From an uncultured Eubacteriales bacterium (GTDB taxonomy: Bacteria > Bacillota > Clostridia > Christensenellales > DTU072), in the NCBI GenBank assembly GCA_902766325.1, contig CACXDF010000298.1:1-12099 (forward strand): a stretch of DNA of 12,099 nucleotides, in the 5' to 3' direction. Below are positions 1-8,700 of the stretch, one piece after another. The stretch's first letter is position 1, and each line of letters starts with the position of its first letter. Made by a program: the position numbers and the translations under genes. The notes under the pieces are model-generated. The model made no database searches, was not told the DNA's origin, and saw only the letters and a program-made list of their open reading frames with translations.

Positions 1-63
1 CAGTACGTCGCGACTGCGGACGGATACCTGTCGGCAACAGAGTATATGGAGAACATGTCGTGA
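1..63 (+). CDS. C-terminal tail of an unidentified upstream gene (partial)
   Basis: The window opens inside a reading frame that gives 20 residues ending in MENMS and then a TGA stop at 61-63. The stop overlaps the GTG start of the RNase gene by four bases (GTGA), so the two genes are very likely in one operon and translationally coupled. The tail is too short to identify by itself. In many Clostridia the gene just before the RNase E/G-family gene is a radical-SAM-associated (DUF2344/TIGR03936-type) protein or its radical SAM partner, so that is the first candidate; nothing in these 20 residues proves it. Confidence 0.6.
   Translation, partial: QYVATADGYLSATEYMENMS
48..51 (+). promoter_or_regulatory. 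Ribosome binding site of the RNase E/G gene
   Basis: GGAG lies 8 bases before the GTG at position 60 and inside the last codons of the preceding gene. It supports GTG-60 as the start, as does the four-base overlap with the upstream stop codon. The contrast matters: the next three genes downstream have no such site. Confidence 0.7.
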
Positions 64-1025
64 GAAAAGTATTTATAAAAGAAGACGGCGACGCCGTACT
101 TTGCGCTCTGTACGAAGAAAAGGAGCTCAGTCGCTTTTATCGGCTCAATAAAGAGGCGTTGACCGGATCGATCGTCGTCGGTCGAGTCAAATTCGTCAAA
201 AAAGGAATGGGCGTCTTCGTCGATATCGGCTTAAAGCAGGACGGACTTTTATCGTATCGACCGGGATTGAAAAGCGGCGACGACGTTTTGGTGCGCATCG
301 AGACCGAACCGCAGGCAGACAGAGGTTGCTCTTTATCCGAACGGATCACTCTCGCCGGCAAGTACGTTGTGCTGACCGATCGGGAAGAGTATAAGTTCTC
401 ACGTAAAATCTCCGAAGAAAAGAAGATAAAATTATTTCGTTTGCCCGGATTTGCGAACGTGGGCTTCGTGTTCCGTTCTCTTGCCGAAGAAGCCGATCTT
501 TCCGCTATTGAAGAGGAGATGAAAAACCTTGTCGAAAGGTACGCCGCTTTGCGAAAAGCGGCTTCGGTCACGCGCGCTCCCGCATTTCTTCTGCGGGTCG
601 ATCCGATCGGGATCGCCAAGGATCTTGCCGAAGAATTTTCGTTCGGCTTCGGGGAGATCGAAAAAGATATCGCCGAATTGTCGCAAAGAAAGATAGAAAG
701 AAAGGGCGTGGAACTGGTTTTTGATAAGACGGAAGCGTTAGTTGCCGTGGACGTAAATTTCCATCGTTTCGAGGAGAGGGGAGAAAGGGCTGTTTTCGAC
801 GCCGACGCGATCGCTGTCAAGGAGTTTGCGCGGCAACTGCGACTGCGCAATCTGAGCGGGCTGATCGTTCTCGATTATATCTGTCTGCCCCGAGCCGAGC
901 AAAGGGAAGAACTGTTTTCCCTTCTGAAAGAAGAACTGAAAAAAGACTACCTTTCCTGCTCCGTCGAACATGCCGAAAAGAGCGGGCTTTTTATTGTCGT
1001 CAGGCAAGAAAGATATTCTTATTAA
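60..1025 (+). CDS. rng: RNase E/G-family endoribonuclease, reduced form
   Basis: A 321-residue member of the RNase E/G family (Mg-dependent single-strand endoribonucleases with a 5'-monophosphate sensor, acting in rRNA maturation and mRNA decay). An S1 RNA-binding domain starts near residue 35 (GSIVVGRVKF) and ends with RITLAGKYVVL, which matches the family's ISLAGxYxVL. The 5'-sensor segment GFVFRS (R139, S140) matches the family's (V/I)RTA, with Ser for Thr. The catalytic segment has FDKTEALVAVDVN with D231 and N233, then RQLRLRNLSGLIVLDYI with D272; both Mg-binding aspartates are present. Two parts are missing. The segment before the FDKTEAL block is much shorter than usual, and the protein stops right after the SGLFIVVRQER block, before the CPxC zinc-link. 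Classical RNase G is about 490 residues. The GTG start has a GGAG site and overlaps the upstream stop. The catalytic residues argue for an active enzyme; its oligomeric state is uncertain without the zinc-link. Confidence 0.88.
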   Translation: MRKVFIKEDGDAVLCALYEEKELSRFYRLNKEALTGSIVVGRVKFVKKGMGVFVDIGLKQDGLLSYRPGLKSGDDVLVRIETEPQADRGCSLSERITLAGKYVVLTDREEYKFSRKISEEKKIKLFRLPGFANVGFVFRSLAEEADLSAIEEEMKNLVERYAALRKAASVTRAPAFLLRVDPIGIAKDLAEEFSFGFGEIEKDIAELSQRKIERKGVELVFDKTEALVAVDVNFHRFEERGERAVFDADAIAVKEFARQLRLRNLSGLIVLDYICLPRAEQREELFSLLKEELKKDYLSCSVEHAEKSGLFIVVRQERYSY

Positions 1026-1070
1026 TAAGCGTTTTTTCGACAGATTATTTCATTTTTTGTTTTTTATCCA

Positions 1071-1079
1071 TGATACAAT
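1071..1079 (+). promoter_or_regulatory. Extended -10 promoter of the SH3-like membrane protein gene
   Basis: TGATACAAT is an extended -10 element (TG, one base, TACAAT) ending 7 bases before the ATG at 1087. I see no convincing -35 hexamer at 16-18 bases, which is typical of extended -10 promoters. With the usual distance, transcription would begin at 1086-1087, the start codon itself, giving a leaderless mRNA. No Shine-Dalgarno sequence lies in 1067-1086. The surrounding gap 1026-1086 is T-rich and holds no terminator hairpin. Confidence 0.55.
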
Positions 1080-1086
1080 TTCAAGC

Positions 1087-1776
1087 ATGAAGCGCTTTTT
1101 ATTCGTGCCGCTGATATGCGCCTTTTTTCTTGTTCCCACGCCGGGTGTCAGCTATGCGCAGGATACGCCTTACGTCGTGGTCGAAAAGGACGTATGGCTG
1201 CTTGACGCGGATGGAGAGCGCATCTTTTTACTGCCGGAAACATACTACGCGCCCCTTGTCGGGATCGACGAAACGTATTATTCCGTGATTTTTAACGGTG
1301 TGAGCGGAAAAGTGCCGAAAGCGTCTGTTTCGGTAACCGGATATCATCAGGAAGCAACCGGAACTGCGCAAACTTTACATATCGCGCAACAGTATTCTTC
1401 TTTTACCGCGCTCAGGCTTCGGCCGGCTCCCGGCGCTTCTTTTACGGACGACGCCCCCACCGTTCCGATCGGAGAACCGTTCACGTATCTGGGTTCTTAT
1501 CCCACCGCGGACGGAGAGTGGTATTATGTTTGTTACGGAGACGCTTACGGGTACGTTCTTGCCGATCATTGCGATAAAAAGATAGACGTTTTTCCGTTCG
1601 TTCCGACAGAAAAAGAGCCGGAAACGACGGAAGAAAAAACGGAAGAGGAAGCAAAAAACGACGACCTTCTGAAAGTGCTCGTAATAGCCGGAGTGGCGGT
1701 GACCATCGTTATTCTTCTGGTCGTTATCCTCATTCCCAAACGCGGCAGAAAAACGAGATATTATTACGAAAGTTGA
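1087..1776 (+). CDS. Exported membrane-anchored protein with two SH3-like domains
   Basis: A 229-residue protein. The N-terminus is a signal peptide (MKR, a hydrophobic core, then SYA before Q25, a good signal peptidase I site). Two SH3-like modules follow: one at about 29-85 (YVVVEKDVWLL through SGKVPKASVSV) and a clearer SH3_3-type one at about 107-162 (ALRLRPAPG, then EWYYVCYGDAYGYVLADHC). Next are a Glu/Thr-rich linker (about 174-192), one transmembrane segment (about 195-216) and a basic tail (PKRGRKTRYYYES). The predicted topology has both SH3 domains outside the membrane and only the tail in the cytoplasm. Bacterial SH3 domains often bind peptidoglycan or peptides, so a cell-wall-facing role is likely, but no enzyme domain is present. 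C149 and C162 could form a disulfide. An in-frame ATG at 970 would overlap the RNase gene and bury the signal peptide; 1087 is preferred and has a promoter just upstream. Confidence 0.75.
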   Translation: MKRFLFVPLICAFFLVPTPGVSYAQDTPYVVVEKDVWLLDADGERIFLLPETYYAPLVGIDETYYSVIFNGVSGKVPKASVSVTGYHQEATGTAQTLHIAQQYSSFTALRLRPAPGASFTDDAPTVPIGEPFTYLGSYPTADGEWYYVCYGDAYGYVLADHCDKKIDVFPFVPTEKEPETTEEKTEEEAKNDDLLKVLVIAGVAVTIVILLVVILIPKRGRKTRYYYES

Positions 1777-1803
1777 GCATCCTATCGAAAAGTATGATAT
1801 ACT
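1773..1803 (+). promoter_or_regulatory. Extended -10 promoter of the pseudouridine synthase gene
   Basis: TGATATACT at 1795-1803 is an extended -10 element ending 7 bases before the ATG at 1811, the same distance as in the previous gene. A possible -35, TTGAGC at 1773-1778, overlaps the upstream TGA stop; its 19-base spacing is longer than ideal. Predicted transcription start is at 1810-1811, so the mRNA would be leaderless. No Shine-Dalgarno sequence is present in 1785-1810. Confidence 0.55.
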
Positions 1804-1810
1804 GCATGAT

Positions 1811-2710
1811 ATGGAAAGGATCGCGTATCGCGTCGTCGACGAAGAAGGTTGGCGCGTAGACTACTTGATGAAAAAAAAGTTTTCGGTCGGTTCCGGCATG
1901 ATCGCCTCTTTGAAAAGAGTGGAAGACGGCATCATGTTGAACGGCAGGCAAGTCCATACCGACGTTCGCTTGAAAAGAGGGGACGAACTTTCTTTTTCCA
2001 TCGACGATATCGGAGGGTATAATCCGGCTCCGCCCGTCGATATCCCGCTGAATTTCGTTTATGAAGACGACTATCTCGTCGTCGTGGATAAGCCGGCCGG
2101 GATCGCCGTTCAAGGCCCTCCCGAGATAGGCGACAGGACGATCGCCGGCGCTTTTTCCTTCTTGTGGGGGCGGGAAAGATCGTTCCATCCCGTCAGCAGA
2201 CTGGATCGGGGCACGTCCGGATTGTTCGTCGTGGCCAAGAGCGGTTATATCCACGATCGACTGAGAACGCAGTTGCATACGGATAAATTCGTACGTAAGT
2301 ACCTGGCTTTGGTCGAAGGAACTCCCCGCCCGCCCGCCGCCGATATCGACCTTGCTATCGCAAGAGAAAGCGAAAACAGTTTAAAGCGCGTCGTATCCGA
2401 CGACGGAAAGCCCTCGAAGACCACCTATAAAACGATCGCATCGGAAAACGGGTTGTCTTTATTGGAAGTGGTGCTTTTTACCGGCAGAACTCATCAGATA
2501 CGCGTACACCTTTCCGCCGTCGGGCATCCGCTCGCAGGCGACTTTTTGTACGGATCGGAAGATAGGTCGTTGATCGCCCGTCCGGCTCTTCATTCCCGCT
2601 ATCTTTCTTTTTATCATCCGATTTTGGAACGAACGCTTGAATTTATCTCGCCGATACCGGCCGATATATTTAAATTACTGCCTTCCGAAACGAAAAACTA
2701 TCTTAAATAA
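1811..2710 (+). CDS. RluA-family RNA pseudouridine synthase
   Basis: A 299-residue enzyme predicted to convert uridine to pseudouridine in rRNA or tRNA. An S4-like RNA-binding region fills about residues 8-66. The synthase motifs follow in order: VVDKPAGIAVQG (91-102), HPVSRLDRGTSG (126-137) with the catalytic Asp D132, TGRTHQIRVHL (224-234), GHPLAGDFLYG (238-248) and ALHSRYLSFYHP (259-270). The residue before RLD is Ser rather than the frequent His, a substitution that should be tolerated because D132 and the neighbouring motif are intact. Length is normal for the family (about 290-330). Target uridines cannot be assigned from sequence because the paralogues RluA, RluC, RluD and the Firmicute YlyB/YhcT/YjbO types share these motifs. 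The gene appears to have its own promoter with the ATG close to the predicted transcription start. Confidence 0.93.
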   Translation: MERIAYRVVDEEGWRVDYLMKKKFSVGSGMIASLKRVEDGIMLNGRQVHTDVRLKRGDELSFSIDDIGGYNPAPPVDIPLNFVYEDDYLVVVDKPAGIAVQGPPEIGDRTIAGAFSFLWGRERSFHPVSRLDRGTSGLFVVAKSGYIHDRLRTQLHTDKFVRKYLALVEGTPRPPAADIDLAIARESENSLKRVVSDDGKPSKTTYKTIASENGLSLLEVVLFTGRTHQIRVHLSAVGHPLAGDFLYGSEDRSLIARPALHSRYLSFYHPILERTLEFISPIPADIFKLLPSETKNYLK

Positions 2711-2717
2711 TGCGTTC

Positions 2718-2735
2718 TCCTCTTGCGCGCGAGGA
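2718..2735 (+). repeat. Short inverted repeat across the -35 of the giant gene
   Basis: TCCTC at 2718-2722 and GAGGA at 2731-2735 form a perfect 5-bp dyad around an 8-base centre (TTGCGCGC) that contains the proposed -35 hexamer. No run of T follows, so it does not look like a terminator for the preceding gene. It could be an operator half-site pair or chance. Confidence 0.3.
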
Positions 2736-2751
2736 ATATTCATGTTATACT
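2723..2751 (+). promoter_or_regulatory. Promoter of the giant surface protein operon
   Basis: TTGCGC (2723-2728), a 17-base spacer, then TATACT (2746-2751) with the extended TG at 2743-2744. This is the most complete sigma-70/sigma-A type promoter in the window. The -10 ends 10 bases before the ATG at 2762, so the predicted 5' leader is only about 4 bases. There is no Shine-Dalgarno sequence at the proper distance from 2762. Confidence 0.65.
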
Positions 2752-2761
2752 TTGTATAACT

Positions 2762-5700
2762 ATGATAAATACCTTAAAGAAAAAATCCGCTATCCTCTTT
2801 CTTGTTTTCATCGTTGCGATCGCCGCGATGGGACTGATCGCAGTCGAAACGCGATCCGCGGAGGCGGCATTTTACGATAAAACTGACTTTGCCGTTATAG
2901 GGTACGAATCTTTTATCGACGTTCTTGAATGCAATGAAGAAACTTTTTCGGGAAAGACCGTCCGACTCTTTACCGATATCGATATCGACGTTTTGCCGGA
3001 AGAATACCGGAACACGGTTTTGTTCCCCGGGTTTGCGGGGACGTTCGACGGTAACGGGCATACGATCAACGGTATCCGTAAAAATATGTTCGGCGAGATC
3101 GCTTCTTCCGCGACGGTACGCGATATCGTTTTCACGAATGCCGAACTTACTTCTTCCGTCGCTCTTGCCGCGACCAATTACGGTTTGATCTCGAACGTGA
3201 CGTTTTACGGCGCGCAGACTGCGTCCGAGGCGAGGGGAACGGTAGAAAACAATTACGGCGTGATGACCGGGATAGGAAGTTATCTTTCGGTGACCGTTAC
3301 GTCCAAAAGCGGCGTTTATCTTCTTGTCGGTCCCAATAATAACGAACTTACCGACAGCTTTTTCGCAGGGCCTCTTTATTGCTCCTACTATTCCGGTCCG
3401 TGGCGTTGTTCCGACCTGACCGAACGCGTCGTATCCGACGGCGAAACCGCCGCTTTGCACGTTTCTTCCTGCGATTGCGACGTCTTTGGCGACTCGTCCG
3501 ATCTTACTTCTTCCGCGCCGTCCGTGATGCCCGCTTCTTCCATAACGCTTTTTGACGATCTTGCGTCCCTTTTTTCCGATCTTGTCGCCGATTTTGCCTT
3601 TACCGGAAATTACGAAGCGTTTTGTCCTGAGAACGGCACGCAAGCACACGCGGATTACACGGCGTTCTTTGGCGGCGTCAAAGACCTCTTTTCCTGTTCG
3701 ACGTTATCGGCGGCAAGGAGCGGAAGCGGCGTTTTGGCTCGCAGTGCTCTTATCGGGCTCACCGATCCTTATCTCGTTTCGGTCGGCGGCGACGGCGGTT
3801 ATGCATATTCCGATTATCAAAGACTGGCGGCGAGACTGTTCGGTCACGAAAGCGTTCAGACGTTTTTGAGTAAAGTTTCTTCCGTCGCTTCGACTTGTTC
3901 GACCAACGCCGCCGGCGCGGCGACTTCTTCCGTTTCGGAAAGACTTGTTTATAACGGAGCCGTTTTTACCTCGAGCGGTTCGTTCGTCTTCCCGTACCTT
4001 TTCAAAAGTCCTTCCGCGAGCGTTTTCGCTTGCGTTATCCTCGGCGCCGACGGAAAAGCCTCTCTTTTTATCGGCGATAAAGAAGATGCGTTCTCGATGA
4101 CGGATCTGAGTTCCGGCACGCGTTATCTGGAATCTTCCGGCAGATGCGTTCTTTTCGATACGCCGTCCGCTTGCGACGCTTATACCGCTACGATCGCGGA
4201 TAACGGAAACGGAACGTATACGAAAACGACCGCGTATAAATACCTCGATATTTATCCCTATTCGGGAGGAAATCTGACGAACGGTATCGTCGAGAACTGC
4301 GCCGTTTTCGCGGATATGGAAACGGTTGCGCTCCCCGTCAATATTTTACCCTATTTGCAGAACAGCGCCTGTTGTTCCGGCGTGTATACGCTGAATTCTT
4401 CTTTACCGGAACAACCGACCGTCGCGTACGCTTTACAATCGAAAGCGTCCGATACGGACGTTCTGACCGAAAACGTCGATCTGTTTACCGGGACGCTTTC
4501 TTCCTATCTCATCGAACCCATTCGTTCGGTAACGGACAGTTACCAATCGGTCTGCTATAACGAGGGGACGTTCGTTTCTCCTTCGCTCGCTTATTTGACG
4601 AAAACGATCGACAGCGCCGGAAACACGGCGGACGACTTCTTATCCTGGACTCCGAGCGATTTTAACTTTATCGACGGTTACTACCCCGTGCAAAAGACGT
4701 TCTTGTTCGGCGGCGCTTCCGGATCGCCCGTTCAACTGAGCAAAGCGGAAGACGTCGCTCGTTTAAGAATGCTTGTTCGCAAAAACGGCTCTTCGACCGC
4801 CTATGCGACTTTGACCGCGCCCATCGACTACGCGGGAAGAGGACGCGTGCGGGCGTTGATCGGCAACGTGGATCTGAATATTTTCGGCGATTACCCGCTT
4901 TATAACGCGCCGACAGACCTTTTCGGCGACGGTTTCGGCGTCACGTCCGTTTTTACCGTTCGACCGGATCAAATAACGCAATTCGGCGGTACGCCCGCGT
5001 CCGTTTCGACGGTTGCCGTGACGGAAGGCAGCGGAACGCAGGACGATCCGTACGTGATCGAAAGCGCCGGACAACTGGTTTCTTTCGTGAACGACGGAAC
5101 GAAAAACATTTCGGGCAAGTACGCCGTTATTTCGACCGATATCGTCTTGAACGCGCGGCCGAACGAAATTAATCGGCTTTCGTTGTCTTCTGCCGTCCTG
5201 AACGCGACGTTGGACGGTTGCGGCCATACGCTTTTCGGACTGTGCGCCGAGCCTTTCGTGGGTACGGTAGCGGGGACGCTGAAAAATATGAATATCTACG
5301 CGCCCGAAGCCTCGGGCAGGGACGCCGCGGCAGTGGTATGCCTTATCAATAACGGCGTCGTCTCCGACGTAAACGTCTACGGAACCGGAGAATACGAAAG
5401 CGCGTTCGTTACGACGAACAACGGGACGATCACGCGCAGTCGAAACGAGCTTGCCGCAGATCATGCTTTTTGTGAGACGAATAACGGAACGATAAGCTAT
5501 TCCGTCAACGTCGCTTCTTCCTGCCCGTCCTTCGACGGCGGAGACGGAAGCGGATGCGCGGAGTGCATTTCCGTATCGGGAACGGATTATCTTTTAATAA
5601 ACGGCGCCGCCAATGCGTTCGAGTCGGCGGGCTATCTCGTGTTGGAAGAAAACGGTTACGATATGGACGTTTTTGCTTATCGGACGGGCGAATTGAATTC

Positions 5701-8700
5701 GACCATACCCGTTTTGCGCAGGTACGGTGAAGAATACAAGACCGAAACGGAAATAGAAGTATTTTTACCCGATCCTTCGGATGTAACTTTCGGAGACTAT
5801 TATACGACGGGCGACTTTATCGATACGACCGATCCGAACGTCATTTTGGAATGGACGTACAGGTACGGTGAAGAAACGACCGTTATTTCAGTCGATGATA
5901 TGGATGACGACGAGTACGTGAAAGAAGTAGGCGCTTATCTTCTCACTATTGCGGTTAAAGAAACGACGACTACGCTTCCCATAAAGATCACGCGGGCGTT
6001 CAATATCCTCAAAGCCGATTGCCCGATCAAAGCGAATAACGTCACTTTTTCAAACCTGAGCGGGAACGCGGGCATCGTCTATACGGGCGAAAGCGTCCTC
6101 GCGAGCGCGATAGAACTGGATCCGAACGCCGATAACAACGTAAGGCGGTTGATCGACGAATACGGATATGCCTTTTCGTATGCTTATACCTTCGGCGGCG
6201 AGTCCGTCGCGGCGGAAGATATCGTGGAAGTCGGCTTATACGCTCAATCCTTTACGGCGATCTCGAAAAACTATAAAAACATAACGCGTACCGCCCGTTC
6301 TATCGAAATCAAAAAAGCGCCGCTTGCCGTGACCGTTACGGGGAGCGCCGAAGTGCGTTACGGCTATCAATTATCCTTCGCCGGGTTTACTGCGGAAGCG
6401 ACTTTCCTCGGGAAGGACGCCGACGCAAATATGACTTTGCTTTCGGCGGTCGCCGATTATTCTTCCCGTTTCCGTACCGATTACGTCGTGGGGCAAAACG
6501 CGGGAACGGAGGCTTCCGTTTGGTTCTCAACGGACGGGATATCTTTGAAAAACTATGCCTTTACCGCTTCTTCTTACGCGGGAGGAACAGTAACGGTGAC
6601 CAAAGCGCCCATCGCGCAGGGAGATATCGTCTTTTACGGCGCGACGGCCATCCTGAACGGCTCTTACGAAGGGACGTATAACGGTTCAGCGCACGTTCTT
6701 GCCGCGACGGGGATCCCGAGCGGAGTCGGGTATGCTTATGACGTGACGCCGAGTTTCGTCAACGCCGGTTCTTATTCCGTCAGTCTGATCGTGGACGACG
6801 ACGGCACGGACGATAACTATGAAGAACTTGTTTTGACCGTAGACGTCGTCATTCATAAAGCGGAACTGACCGTTACCGCAACGGACGTTACGAAAGAATA
6901 CGGATATCTTATCGATTACGATGATTTCTCTTTCGGCGTGGAAGGATTATGCGGATCGGATACGGAGAGCATTCTCGACGGTTTACACCCTGCCGCCGCA
7001 CCGGAAGCGGAAGAAGGTGCGCGGCCGGGTTACGGGGAATACGCTATCGTATTTTCCGCCGACGCATACGAGACGAACAATTACGTATTGACCGCCGTAC
7101 CGGGCGTCTTTACCGTTACTAAAATATCTTTGAGAAGATTGTACGTCAATAACACAAACGGTAGCGGTAATTATGATTTTGACGACGTCGATCGCGTATA
7201 CGACGGACAGTCTGTTGACTTGCGCGGGAGCGGGATCACCTATTTTTCCGAACAGGGAATAGGCGTTCAGATATCTTACGGCTACGAAAAGAACGGCGTG
7301 GCTGCGGAACGGTACGTAAGCGACGCCGGAACGTACGTTGTGACGGCGACCGTTACTCCTGAGTCGGAGGATTACGCCGTTACCGTTTATACGCGGACTT
7401 ATTTGATCCGAAAGAAAACGACGAGCGTTTATTTTGTTGCGGCGGACGGATATGAAAATAACTTTTCCGGCGGCGATTATACCTACGTTTACGTTCCCGG
7501 CGGAACGGTCAATTACGGCGCGGCGGATTATTGCGCCTATCGTTCGACCGGCCTGCCGGCGGACGCCGAAGTGCAGTTCGGCGGCGATAATGCCGTTTAT
7601 GTCGGTACTTATACGAAAACGCTCTTGTACCTCGGAGACGAAAATCACGAGCCTTGTTCGGCCACCGCTACCGTAACGGTCGCTCCGTGTCCCGTTACCG
7701 TTTCCGTGACGCGGGATTATTCTTATACGGCTTCCGCCGTTTTACCGGTATTGGATATCGAAGGTACGGACGAACTGACGGACGGTTCTTTTACGTATTC
7801 CTATACGGACGGGTACGGACAACATCCGAGCGCGTTGCGCGACGCCGGGACGTATACGCTGAGCTTGAGTTGCAAGAACGGTAACTATACGCTCGTACAG
7901 AATACGTATGAAGTGGTCGTCGTGCCCTTGGCGGTCTCGGTCGATATACCTTCTTTCGATTTCGAGTACGGAACGATGGGCGAATACGTTTATCGGAACG
8001 GAGATGAAGAATACGATTTTGTGATCGGCGTCAATACGGTCACGTTAAAAAATTACGTCGTTTCGAAAACGGACTATCCCGCGCTCGTTTACGACGTGAC
8101 GATCGATCTTATTTTCCGTCTGTACGATACCGATTTCGCCCGTTACTTCCCGGCGGGAAGTTATACGCCGCGCAGCGTTCTGAACACCAATAACTTTACG
8201 CTGTCGATCGGTTCCTCCGCCGAAGTCATCGTTCGGAAGCGGACGCTCACGGCAAAGTGGCTTATCGATAACGGATACGGATTCGAAGAGTGCGCCACCG
8301 GAGGCTTTACGATCACGTACACGGGCGCCTCTCGTAACGGTATGGTCAGTTATGACGTGGAAGGATTTGCGGAAGGAGAAGGCTTACGCGACGTTGACGT
8401 CTCTTATTCCGTCGTCAAGCGCTATAACGCCACCGTTATCAATACCATCCTGACTGTCGGCGAATACGTTTGCGGTCTGAGCATCGGCAATCGGCTGAAC
8501 TACGTTATGGAGTCGACGACGGCTACCTTTGTCGTCAGGGTGCAAAAAAGACCTATCAGCGTTTACGTGGCGGATGCGACCGTTCAACAAAGAGAACGTT
8601 TTACGGGCACTCTCGTTTCGGCTCGCGCCGAAGACCTGGTCGGCGTCGATACCGGTAAGAGACTGAGCGAACTGGACGGCTATTATTTACGATACGTCTG

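Noticed and set aside
976..991. Possible terminator hairpin AAAAG/CTTTT followed by T residues
   Set aside because: The 5-bp stem is almost all A-T, lies inside the RNase coding sequence and would be unstable.
970..1086. Upstream in-frame ATG at 970 for the SH3-like protein gene
   Set aside because: It would overlap the RNase gene by 56 bases and add 39 residues before a perfect signal peptide. The promoter at 1071-1079 also lies downstream of it.
1070..1090. Six-codon mini-ORF overlapping the start of the SH3-like gene as ATGA
   Set aside because: It has no ribosome binding site and its ATG is formed by the extended -10 element. Probably a by-product of the promoter sequence.
2742..2759. 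Five-codon mini-ORF (MLYFV) ending 2 bases before ATG-2762, with GAGGA 6 bases before it
   Set aside because: It could couple translation on read-through transcripts, but its start overlaps the -10 element and would be absent from the mRNA made from the predicted promoter. Too short to support alone.
2723..2761. In-frame TTG start at 2723 for the giant protein
   Set aside because: It lies on the proposed -35 hexamer, has no ribosome binding site, and would bury the signal peptide that begins cleanly at ATG-2762.
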